A program made the position numbers and the translations under genes. Shown in pieces: positions 18,448 to 26,625 of a stretch of DNA of 64,000 nucleotides (its first letter is position 1; each line of letters opens with the position of its first letter). The DNA comes from Paraburkholderia sp. BL9I2N2 (GTDB lineage Bacteria > Pseudomonadota > Gammaproteobacteria > Burkholderiales > Burkholderiaceae), in the NCBI RefSeq assembly GCF_004339745.1, contig NZ_SMGP01000004.1:434001-498000 (forward strand), in the 5' to 3' direction. The notes beneath the pieces were generated by a model. The model did no database searches and was not told the DNA's origin. It saw only the letters and a list, made by a program, of their open reading frames with translations.

Positions 18448-19374
18448 ATGCAGCCAATCGTCTCAGTCACGAACCTGTCGAAAACCTATGCCACTGGTTT
18501 TCATGCACTCAAAAACATCAATCTGGCCATCAACCGCGGGGAAATCTTCGCTTTGCTCGGTCCGAACGGCGCGGGCAAAACGACCCTCATCAGCATCATC
18601 TGCGGCATCGTCAACGCAAGCGTTGGCAGCGTGACGGTGGACGGCCGCGACATCGCGACCGACTATCGCGGCGCGCGCTCGCTGATCGGCCTCGTGCCGC
18701 AGGAGTTGACCACCGACTCGTTCGAAACCGTCTGGGCGACCGTCTCGTTCAGCCGCGGACTGTTCGGCAAGCCGAAAAACCCGGCCTACGTCGAAAAGGT
18801 GTTGCGCGACCTGTCGCTGTGGGAAAAGCGCGATAGCAAGATCATCACGCTCTCGGGCGGCATGAAGCGGCGTGTGCTGATCGCCAAGGCGCTCTCGCAC
18901 GAACCGCGTGTGCTGTTCCTCGACGAACCGACCGCCGGCGTGGACGTGGAGTTGCGCCGCGACATGTGGAAGCTGGTGCGTTCGCTCGCCGAGAGCGGCG
19001 TGACGATCATCCTCACCACGCACTACATCGACGAGGCCGAGGAAATGGCCGACCGCATCGGCGTGATCAGCGGCGGTGAGATCATGCTGGTGGAAGAGAA
19101 AACGGAGCTGATGCGCAAGCTCGGCAAGAAGCAGTTGACGCTGCAACTGGAGAGTCCGCTCGCGCAAGTGCCGGTCTCGCTGACCGGCTATGGGCTCGAC
19201 GTCGCGAAGGGCGGCACCGAGCTGATCTACACCTACGAAGGCGAGGGCGGCCGCACCGACATCATCGCGCTGCTCAAGGCGCTCGACGACGCCGGCATCC
19301 GCTTCAAGGACCTGCACACCACGCAAAGTTCGCTCGAAGACATCTTCGTCAGTCTGCTCCGAGGTGACCAATGA
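18448..19374 (+). CDS. yadG: ABC transporter ATP-binding protein, YadG type
   Basis: A 308-residue ATPase with Walker A GPNGAGKTT, Q-loop LVPQEL, signature LSGGMKRRV, Walker B RVLFLDEPTAGVD and the switch His in TTHYIDEAEEMADR. The C-terminal 80 residues form the usual regulatory extension of drug/polysaccharide-type exporters. It overlaps the permease gene by four bases (ATGA), so the two form one transporter. The start at 18448 puts the nucleotide-binding domain right at the N-terminus; the 113 upstream in-frame residues are not family-like. Confidence 0.9.
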   Translation: MQPIVSVTNLSKTYATGFHALKNINLAINRGEIFALLGPNGAGKTTLISIICGIVNASVGSVTVDGRDIATDYRGARSLIGLVPQELTTDSFETVWATVSFSRGLFGKPKNPAYVEKVLRDLSLWEKRDSKIITLSGGMKRRVLIAKALSHEPRVLFLDEPTAGVDVELRRDMWKLVRSLAESGVTIILTTHYIDEAEEMADRIGVISGGEIMLVEEKTELMRKLGKKQLTLQLESPLAQVPVSLTGYGLDVAKGGTELIYTYEGEGGRTDIIALLKALDDAGIRFKDLHTTQSSLEDIFVSLLRGDQ

Positions 19375-20132
19375 ATATCTACGCAATTCGCGCGATCTAC
19401 AAGTTCGAGATGGCGCGCACCTGGCGCACGCTGATGCAGAGCATCATCGCGCCGGTGATTTCGACTTCGCTTTACTTCGTCGTGTTCGGCGCGGCGATCG
19501 GTTCGCGCATCAAGGAAGTGGACGGTATCAGTTACGGCGCGTTCATCGTGCCGGGATTGATCATGCTGTCGCTGTTGTCGCAAAGCATTTCGAATGCGTC
19601 GTTCGGGATTTACTTTCCGCGCTTTACGGGCACGATCTACGAGTTGTTGTCGGCGCCGGTGTCGTATCTGGAAATCGTCGTGAGTTACGTGGGCGCGGCG
19701 GCCACCAAATCGATTCTGCTCGGGCTGATCATTCTTGCGACCGCGGGCTTGTTCGTGCCGCTGCAAGTGCAGCATCCGTTCTGGATGATCCTGTTTCTCG
19801 TGCTCACGGCGGTCACGTTCAGTCTGCTCGGTTTTATTATCGGCATCTGGGCGGATAGCTTCGAGAAGCTGCAGCTCGTGCCGCTCCTGATCATCACGCC
19901 GCTGACTTTTCTCGGCGGCAGTTTCTATGCGGTCAATATGCTGCCGCCGTTCTGGAGGGTCGTGACGCTGTTCAACCCGATCGTCTATCTGGTCAGCGGA
20001 TTTCGCTGGAGCTTCTATGGTCTCGCCGATGTGAATGTCGAGGTGAGCCTCGGCATGACCGCGCTTTTTCTGGCCGTGTTCTTGTTGATCGTTGCGTGGA
20101 TCTTCAAGACCGGTTATCGGCTCAAGACCTGA
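19371..20132 (+). CDS. yadH: ABC-2 type transporter permease, YadH type
   Basis: A 253-residue integral membrane protein with six predicted spans and the ABC-2 motifs SYGAFIVPGLIMLSLL, LLSAPVSYLEIVVSYVG and the terminal block FNPIVYLVSGFRWSFYG. It closely follows the pattern of E. coli YadH, the partner of YadG. It is coupled to the ATPase gene by a four-base overlap. The substrate of this exporter class is unknown. Confidence 0.9.
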   Translation: MNIYAIRAIYKFEMARTWRTLMQSIIAPVISTSLYFVVFGAAIGSRIKEVDGISYGAFIVPGLIMLSLLSQSISNASFGIYFPRFTGTIYELLSAPVSYLEIVVSYVGAAATKSILLGLIILATAGLFVPLQVQHPFWMILFLVLTAVTFSLLGFIIGIWADSFEKLQLVPLLIITPLTFLGGSFYAVNMLPPFWRVVTLFNPIVYLVSGFRWSFYGLADVNVEVSLGMTALFLAVFLLIVAWIFKTGYRLKT

Positions 20133-20189
20133 TAGGCCGCCCGTCATGCGAAACTCACGGACACCCCCAACACGGAGCCGATAGCCATT

Positions 20190-21605
20190 ATGTCCGTCGA
20201 TCTCAGTCTGATTGAGCGAAGCGCGTGCGAAGTCGTCGATCTGTTGCGTGAGGAAGCGGTGAGTCCGCACGACCTGCTCGACACGCTCGCCGCGCAGGTC
20301 GCGCGCGTCGAACCGCAGGTCAACGCGCTGCCCACGCTCTGTTTCGAGCGTGCGCACGCGCATGCCGATGCGCTGCTGAAGAAGCCCGTGGCCGAGCGCG
20401 GCTTGCTATGCGGCCTGCCGGTGCCGATCAAGGATCTGACCGACGTGGCGGGCGTGCGCACCACACGCGGTTCGCTGGTCTACCGCGACCGTGTGCCTGA
20501 AACGTCGGATGCCGGCGTGACCTTGCTCGAAGCGCACGGCGGCGTGGTCTACGCAAAATCCAACACGCCGGAGTTCGGCTCCGGCGGCCATACGTATAAC
20601 AGCGTGTTCGGCGTGACGCGCAATCCGTGGGACCTGTCGCGTTCGGCGGGCGGCTCGTCCGGCGGCGCGGCGGCCGCGCTGGCGTCAGGCACCGCGTGGG
20701 TCGCGCAGGGCTCCGATCTGGCGGGGTCGCTGCGCACGCCGTCTGCATTCTGCGGCGTGGTCGGCATGCGTCCGACGCCGGGCCGCGTCTCGTACGGCCC
20801 GGTCGCCAATCCCTACGACACGCTCGGCATTCACGGGCCGATGGCGCGCAACGTGACCGACGCGGCGCTGCTGCTCGACGCGATGTGCGGCGAAGTCGAC
20901 GGTGCGCCGTTGTCGCTGCGTGAGCCGGCGACCTCGTTCCTCGAGCATGCGCGCCGGCCGCAACGGCCGGCGCGTGTGGCATTCAGCGAAGGACTCGGCA
21001 TCGCCATCGTCGAGCCGGAAATTCTGGCGATTTGCCGCAAGACGATGGATCGGCTCGCGGCGGCGGGCGTCGGCGTGGAGGAGAGCGATCTCGACCTGAG
21101 CGCGGCGACACAGGCGTTTCACACGCTGCGCGGCATTGCCTACGCGACGAACTACGAAGACGTGCTGGCGCAGCACCGCGACGTGCTGAATCCCAACGTG
21201 ATCTGGAACATCGAGTTCGGTCTGCAACTGGACAACCGTGCGATGCGTTCGGCGCAGCGCACCCGTGCGGAACTCTTCTACAAGCTGAATGCACTGCTGC
21301 AGCGCCATGACGTGCTGATCTGTCCGGCCTCGATCGTGCTGCCGTTTCCGGTCGAAGCACGCGATATCCGCGACGCGGTCGGCCAGCACTTCGAGACCTA
21401 CATCGACTGGCTCGCGATCACTTATGCACTGACGCTCACCGGCATGCCGGTCATGGCGATTCCGTGCGGGATGAGCGCGAGCGGGCTGCCTGTCGGTATC
21501 CAGATCGTCGGTAAGCCGCGTGGCGAGGCGGCGTTGCTCTCGGCGGCGCGCGCAATCGAAGAGATCGTCGGCACGTGGGCCACGGGCAAGCCGCAAGTCT
21601 TTTGA
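20190..21605 (+). CDS. Amidase signature family enzyme
   Basis: This 471-residue cytosolic hydrolase shows the Ser-cisSer-Lys triad: Lys in GLPVPIKDLTDVAG, the cis-Ser in SAGGSSGGAAAALASG, and the nucleophile Ser in GSDLAGSLRTPSAFCG. The usual GSDxGGS motif has Ala in place of one Gly, a tolerated change. It would hydrolyse an amide or ester; the family spans aryl- and alkyl-amides, indoleacetamide and others, and the substrate cannot be read from sequence. It follows the ABC genes by 57 bases, so co-transcription is possible. Confidence 0.88.
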   Translation: MSVDLSLIERSACEVVDLLREEAVSPHDLLDTLAAQVARVEPQVNALPTLCFERAHAHADALLKKPVAERGLLCGLPVPIKDLTDVAGVRTTRGSLVYRDRVPETSDAGVTLLEAHGGVVYAKSNTPEFGSGGHTYNSVFGVTRNPWDLSRSAGGSSGGAAAALASGTAWVAQGSDLAGSLRTPSAFCGVVGMRPTPGRVSYGPVANPYDTLGIHGPMARNVTDAALLLDAMCGEVDGAPLSLREPATSFLEHARRPQRPARVAFSEGLGIAIVEPEILAICRKTMDRLAAAGVGVEESDLDLSAATQAFHTLRGIAYATNYEDVLAQHRDVLNPNVIWNIEFGLQLDNRAMRSAQRTRAELFYKLNALLQRHDVLICPASIVLPFPVEARDIRDAVGQHFETYIDWLAITYALTLTGMPVMAIPCGMSASGLPVGIQIVGKPRGEAALLSAARAIEEIVGTWATGKPQVF

Positions 21606-21690
21606 ACGTCAACCTGCGCACGATGCGCGGCGTGTGAGCCGCGCGTAGAGAACGTTTGAAGGGGCGTGTGAGGGGAGGGTGAAATCGCAC

Positions 21691-21724
21691 CGCGGCCGGC
21701 ACCCGAACGGGCATGCCGGCCGCG
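21691..21724 (-). terminator. Hairpin after the LuxR gene
   Basis: CGCGGCCGGCA pairs with TGCCGGCCGCG around a 12-base loop that itself contains CCCGAACGGG. It lies just beyond the LuxR stop and about 90 bases after the convergent amidase. No clear T-tract. Confidence 0.4.
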
Positions 21725-21734
21725 ACGCCAGCCT

Positions 21735-22736
21735 TTACGTCACATACGCCTGCGCGACGTTGATCAACTGCACGCGGTTACGCACGTTGAACAACTGCCG
21801 CAGACGGCGCAAGTGGTAGTCGACGTTATGCGGCGACAGCCCGAGGAAGTAGGCAATCTCCTTGTCACGCTGACCCTGCACGACCGCCTTCAGCACCGCA
21901 TGCTGCAACTCGCTCAGCGTGACGCGCTGCTGCTGCGCGGGCGCGATGCCGATCACGCTCTTCGCGTGCGTCCAGATGAACTCGTGGATCGTGTGCGCGA
22001 ACATCAGCGTCTCGGCCACGATCGATTCGGTCATCCAGCGCGGATTGCCGATCTCCGAATTGAAGCACAGGCTCGCGCTCAGCTCCGGCTCGGGGAGCGG
22101 CATCTGCGTGAGAATGCCGCTTTTGCGCCCGGTCGCCTCCAGCAAGTCGATCAGGCCGCCGAGCCGTTCGCTGCGCATTTGCGCACGCGGCAGGTCGGCG
22201 CGCATGTCGGCCGTATTCCAGAGGAACGGCATGCCGGTCGGCGAGGCGAGTGCCACGCGCGGGTCGAGCTCGAAATAACGCTCGCGGAAATAGCGCGTGA
22301 GCCAGCTTTGCGACTCGTAGCTGGTCAGCACGAACATCGTCTTGTGATGCGCCGACGTGCGCGTGGCCGAATAGCTGAACGAGTCGAAGCCGAGTTGCTT
22401 GATGCGCTGCCGCACGAATTCGATGCGGTCCTGCGCGCTGCCAAAACGCACCAGCGGACTGATGACCGGTGCGGCGCGGCGCGCCGCGGGCGAGGGCGTG
22501 CCGATCTCCTCCTCGGTGAAGAGTGTGAGAAAACCTGTGGGCGTCGCGCCTGTTGCGGTGCGGCTGGATGCCCTGGATGCTTCAGCCGCGTGGGCTGATT
22601 TCTCGAGTTGCCGCGTGCCGGCCGGGTAAGCCGGTTGGGCGGTAACCGCCGAGTTGTATGCTGCCGACGCGTGCCCGGCTTCGCCTTGCGGCGAGCCGGT
22701 CAGCCAATGCGGCAGCGTATCGCATTCGTGTTCCAT
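21735..22736 (-). CDS. LuxR-family regulator with autoinducer-binding-like domain (LuxR solo)
   Basis: The 333-residue protein has a variable, Ala/Thr-rich N-terminus to about 100. An autoinducer-binding-type domain follows (about 110-255) with WLTRYFRERYFELDPRV, which resembles the W-x3-Y...DP ligand-pocket signature of AHL receptors. The C-terminal LuxR helix-turn-helix (RDKEIAYFLGLSPHNVDYHL) completes it. No luxI synthase is in the window, so it is a solo. The ATG at 22736 was preferred to an upstream TTG. Confidence 0.82.
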   Translation of the reverse strand: MEHECDTLPHWLTGSPQGEAGHASAAYNSAVTAQPAYPAGTRQLEKSAHAAEASRASSRTATGATPTGFLTLFTEEEIGTPSPAARRAAPVISPLVRFGSAQDRIEFVRQRIKQLGFDSFSYSATRTSAHHKTMFVLTSYESQSWLTRYFRERYFELDPRVALASPTGMPFLWNTADMRADLPRAQMRSERLGGLIDLLEATGRKSGILTQMPLPEPELSASLCFNSEIGNPRWMTESIVAETLMFAHTIHEFIWTHAKSVIGIAPAQQQRVTLSELQHAVLKAVVQGQRDKEIAYFLGLSPHNVDYHLRRLRQLFNVRNRVQLINVAQAYVT

Positions 22737-22909
22737 GAAACGGTAGCTCCGGCGTTCGAAACGCGTGAAAGACGACAACCTGAATGATTAGCTATTTCCA
22801 AAAATTGCGGTAGCCGGTTCCTTGCTATCATTTTTGAGTTCTTGCTCCGACAGCGGATTGGCAACGCGGGTATGGCAGGGTTCACTCTTCATATGGCACC
22901 TCCCTGGGA

Positions 22910-23830
22910 ATGGACGTGATGGCACGAATTCCAAAACTCACAACGACGCTCGCCTACGACCGCTACATGGCGGGCCAGAAACTGGTGTCGAGCGTGGATC
23001 GCCCGTGGCGGCACCTGGTGCTGCGTTCCTATCTCGAACCGGCCGAGCAGGAACTGCTGGAAGCGCCCGGCTTGCAGGACCTCACGCTGATGACCCTCGC
23101 GAGCGGCGCCGAGCACCTCGAGCGCAACCTGAACGGGCGCTGGGAAAGCGCCGATCTGCGGATGGGCGACGTCTGGTTCGTGCCGCCCGCGCCGATCTCG
23201 TGGCGCTGGCGTTCGATCAGCGATGAGCCGCTGTCGACCGTCCATTTGCACATCGAGCGCAGCCTGATCGACAGCGTCGCCGATCAGATGGAGCTCGGCG
23301 GCTCCCGCGAGCTGTCGCTCGGCGACGCGATGCGGTTTCGTGATCCGTTGATCGCCGCGATGCTTGCTGCATTGCATCGCGCCGCCGCCGATCCGGCCGA
23401 CTCGCGCCTGTATGTCGATGCGCTGGTTCACGCGCTCGCCGCGCACCTGTTGCAGCACTATTCGCGCGGCCGCCCCGCGCTGGCCGGATTGCTGGCGCGC
23501 CCGGAACGCCTCGTGCCGCGCCGGATCCGCCGTGTAACCGATTACATTCGCGCCAATCTCGCCGAGGATCTGGCGATCAGCGAACTGGCCGCACAGGCGG
23601 GGTTAAGCAGCTTTCATTTTGCGCGTGTGTTTCGCCGCGAGACCGGCGAGACGCCGCATCAGTACGTATCGCGATTGCGGCTCGAGGAAGCGGCGCGGCT
23701 ATTGCGTGCCACCGATCAGACCGTGCTGCAGATTGCGATCGCGGTTGGTTTCGAGAGTGCCAGTCATTTCTCCGTGCAGTTCAAGCGTGACTACGGCGTG
23801 ACACCGCTCGCTTACCGGCTGCGCGGCTGA
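22910..23830 (+). CDS. AraC-family transcriptional regulator
   Basis: The 306-residue protein has a non-conserved N-terminal sensing region and a C-terminal double helix-turn-helix. The first helix-turn-helix is LAISELAAQAGLSSFHFARV. The second is LQIAIAVGFESASHFSVQFK, followed by the AraC signature end YGVTPLAYR. The gene is divergent from the LuxR solo. Its target is not evident; the amidase and the DUF3830 gene are the closest metabolic candidates. An alternative start is ATG 22919. Confidence 0.88.
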   Translation: MDVMARIPKLTTTLAYDRYMAGQKLVSSVDRPWRHLVLRSYLEPAEQELLEAPGLQDLTLMTLASGAEHLERNLNGRWESADLRMGDVWFVPPAPISWRWRSISDEPLSTVHLHIERSLIDSVADQMELGGSRELSLGDAMRFRDPLIAAMLAALHRAAADPADSRLYVDALVHALAAHLLQHYSRGRPALAGLLARPERLVPRRIRRVTDYIRANLAEDLAISELAAQAGLSSFHFARVFRRETGETPHQYVSRLRLEEAARLLRATDQTVLQIAIAVGFESASHFSVQFKRDYGVTPLAYRLRG

Positions 23831-24308
23831 AGTACGGATTGCGCGGCTGGAAGTGGCCGGCTGGTCAGCCCGGCAATCGCGGGACGGCGGCGGACGGTTC
23901 GAGGCAGTCCGATGAGTACACTCGGAGCCTCGCCGCTTTCGCCGCCGGGCAATGCTGCGGCCCCTGTCTCTGACGGCAGACAGGGTTGGGCCGCCGGACG
24001 GTACAGTCCGATGAGCCGCCTTGGGAATCACGCACTTTGCGCAGTGTGCTGCGCATTGCGCGGCTTGCAAACTACGAACTTTCGTGGCGCTCGGGCGGTT
24101 GGACCTGGCATGCGTGTGCCGTTGTGGCTTGCCGGGCGGTATTCGCACAAGAAAACAGTACTGGTCCAACTGGCCTGACCAGTCGAACGGCAACTGTATC
24201 TGTCGAAGCCTTGCATCGGACGACAGAATGATGTGCCTACGGCCTGGCTCCGCCTTGCGTCAAACCTCCGACCGACCACTCCATTCACCTCACACTGGAA
24301 ACCTGGCG
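23831..24308. other. Intergenic region with hairpin
   Basis: No supported gene. CCCTGTCT and AGACAGGG (23962-23985) form an eight-base stem with an eight-base loop, without a T-tract. Weak candidate terminator for the AraC gene. Confidence 0.35.
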
Positions 24309-24734
24309 ATGACCCGACTCCGAATCACCTCCTGTGGCCATGTCTTTACCGCCGAAACCCATCCGGACGCGCCGCAAACCGTGGCTGCCTTCCTGAAGCT
24401 CCTGCCGTACCGGCAGAAGATCATTCATGTGCGCTGGAGCGGCGAAGGCTGCTGGGTGCCGCTTGGCGACTTCAAGCTCGAGAACGACGGCGCGGCGGTC
24501 GGCTTCGAAAATCACACGAGCCATCCGTCGGTCGGCGACATTCTGTTCTACCCCGGCGGCTACAGCGAAACCGAGATCATTCTCGCGTACGGTTCGTGCT
24601 GCTTCGCGAGCAAACTGGGACAACTCGCGGGCAATCACTTCCTGACCATTGTCGAAGGCAAGGAGAAGCTGCGCGAACTCGGCACCAAGGTGTTGTGGGA
24701 AGGCGCGCAAGACGTATTGTTCGAAAAGATCTGA
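24309..24734 (+). CDS. DUF3830 family protein
   Basis: A 141-residue cytosolic protein matching the DUF3830/cyclophilin-like barrel pattern. It begins MTRLRITSCGHVFTAE, then APQTVAAFLKLLPYRQKIIH and HPSVGDILFYPGGYSETEI, and ends in a compact helix. DUF3830 proteins are uncharacterised and often encoded beside amidases, hydantoinases or transporters; an amidase lies 2.7 kb away here. The ATG at 24309 was chosen because the domain begins there; the longer in-frame extension is Arg/Cys-rich and unlike the family. Confidence 0.8.
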   Translation: MTRLRITSCGHVFTAETHPDAPQTVAAFLKLLPYRQKIIHVRWSGEGCWVPLGDFKLENDGAAVGFENHTSHPSVGDILFYPGGYSETEIILAYGSCCFASKLGQLAGNHFLTIVEGKEKLRELGTKVLWEGAQDVLFEKI

Positions 24735-25039
24735 AGCAGTGGCGCCGGGTTGCGCAAGGGGGAGACGTTCGGGCGGCTCTTGAGGGGACTTTCTTTGTGA
24801 GACCCTCACGGAGGCTTTCTTTGCGGCGCACTACTGCGGACGCGTCCTAACCCTGGTTAATTTTTATTCCATAAATCGCGCATACTGGAGGCGCCCGGGC
24901 GGCTTGTGAAGCGCTCACCTTCTGCCTCCTGAGCGCGGTTTGCAGTCCATGCGGACGCGTTAGGTACGCTCCGAAAGCAGTTCTTTGGAGCCGGCGCGGA
25001 ACACCTATTTTCGCCGCCATGCGGCGCCAGGTCTCGCAC

Positions 25040-26260
25040 ATGACGGACTCGCACGTACTGCCGCTTACCGCTTTCGCCACACAGTTGCGCCTGCAACAGG
25101 TCGATCTGACCGAACGCTGGATGAAGGCCGTCTTTCACGACGCCGAATTGACCGAATCCGACCGGCTGACCTACGAGCAACTGGCCGATCACATCCCGAA
25201 CATCCTCGACGAAATCTGCAGCGTGCTGGAGAACCAGGATCTCGACCATGTCGAGAGCGCGATCGAACGCGACGCGCGCCTGCACGGCAAATTGCGCTGG
25301 AAGCAGGGCTACCGGATCGACGAACTGGTGCGCGAGCTCGATCTGTTCCGGCAGATGCTGACCGGCGCGATCGTCGAATTCAGCGAGGCCCGGCCGTATT
25401 TCACGCGGCGTCATGAGGAGCGGGCGCGGCATTTCATCGACGAAGCCGTCAGCTTTGTCACGCTGACCTCGATCCGCGAGGTCGTCAACGAGCGCGACCG
25501 GAAGATCGACGACTACACCGGACGCCTCGAACGCGCGAATCACGAACTGACGCTCAAGCAACGGCTGGTCGGCGATCTGTACGAGTCGCGCATGCAGATC
25601 ACGCGTAGCGTCGTGCACGATTTGCGCAACTTTCTCAACGTGTTTTCGATGGCGCTGCAACTGATCAGCCGCGCGCCGTCCAAGGTCGAGACCGCGCTCG
25701 CGCTCGCGAACCGTCAGGCGGCCGATATGAAAACGCTGGTCGACGAACTGGTCGAATACTCGGTCGTGCTCGGCGACGACAGTCCCCTCGTGCTGGAAAC
25801 CTTCGCGCTGCGCGAGCTGTTCGACGAACTGGTGATTTCGTGCGAAAGCGCGATCGAAGCGAAAGGGCTGCGCCTTCTGACTGCCTTCGACGGGGCGTTG
25901 GATGTGGTCGTCTCCAATCGACTCAAACTCAAGCAGGTCGCGCTCAACCTGTTGACCAACGCGGCCAAATACACGAAGGCCGGTCAGGTCGAATTGAGCA
26001 TGACGGCCGCGGAGGACGATCGCTGGCGCCTGCGCGTGTCGGATACGGGGGTGGGCATCGGCGCGTCGGACCGGGAACGCGTGTTCAAGGAGTTCGAGCG
26101 CGCCGCCGATGACGACGTTCCGGGCGCCGGCCTGGGCCTCGCGATCGTCAAGGAACTGTGCCGGGTGCTGGAGGGCGAAATTCGTTTCGACTCGCAGGAA
26201 GGCGAAGGGACGATCTTCGAGATCAGTTTTCCAATGCGCTTGCAGGCGGTGGATGGGTGA
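25040..26260 (+). CDS. Sensor histidine kinase with RsbRD-type N-terminal domain
   Basis: The 406-residue soluble kinase has an N-terminal four-helix region (about 10-140) like RsbRD_N sensor domains (LTERWMKAVFHDAELTES). A coiled linker follows, then the H-box VVHDLRNFLNVFS, N-box LLTNAAKYTKAG, G1 SDTGVGIG and G2 GAGLGLAIVKEL. No membrane segment is present, so it senses an internal signal. No response regulator is adjacent. ATG 25040 and ATG 25019 are both possible starts and neither has a strong ribosome-binding site. Confidence 0.85.
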   Translation: MTDSHVLPLTAFATQLRLQQVDLTERWMKAVFHDAELTESDRLTYEQLADHIPNILDEICSVLENQDLDHVESAIERDARLHGKLRWKQGYRIDELVRELDLFRQMLTGAIVEFSEARPYFTRRHEERARHFIDEAVSFVTLTSIREVVNERDRKIDDYTGRLERANHELTLKQRLVGDLYESRMQITRSVVHDLRNFLNVFSMALQLISRAPSKVETALALANRQAADMKTLVDELVEYSVVLGDDSPLVLETFALRELFDELVISCESAIEAKGLRLLTAFDGALDVVVSNRLKLKQVALNLLTNAAKYTKAGQVELSMTAAEDDRWRLRVSDTGVGIGASDRERVFKEFERAADDDVPGAGLGLAIVKELCRVLEGEIRFDSQEGEGTIFEISFPMRLQAVDG

Positions 26261-26625
26261 TAGCGCTATTCGGCGTTTGTCCGTTTAAGGGTTTGGGCCG
26301 TAATTCTTAATTGACCAATCCATTATTTAAGAATAACTGAACCTCCACTTAATCCGGCCTAATGCACAGTCCGTGCACATTGAGACGTTTGGCATTTCGC
26401 GTCTTAAATGGACTACGCCTTTGAGCTAATTCGAGCTAAAAAATAGCTTTTAAGAATTTGCCGTATTCCGCGTAATCGGGGCATGGCGGCAAACTGTGCG
26501 CTTCGCTTTTGTCGGCCAAGTGAAAGCGCAATGCCATCTCAAGTTTTTGCTGATCTCTCTTTAATAGTTAGGATGACATAAGAAAAATCTTGGCGTACGA
26601 GGCTTTAAGAAAAAGATTGGGAGGA
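26261..26625. promoter_or_regulatory. AT-rich upstream region of the adhesin gene
   Basis: Composition drops sharply compared with the neighbours. It holds ATTCTTAA (26303-26310) and TTAAGAAT (26327-26334) as inverted arms 16 bases apart, and a further TTAAGAATT near 26450. This looks like the promoter and regulatory region of the autotransporter; no specific regulator can be named. Confidence 0.45.

Noticed and set aside
19233..20363. 376-codon minus-strand frame over the ABC permease
   Set aside because: Very rich in Arg/Asp/Gln with no domain; the permease on the plus strand is unambiguous.
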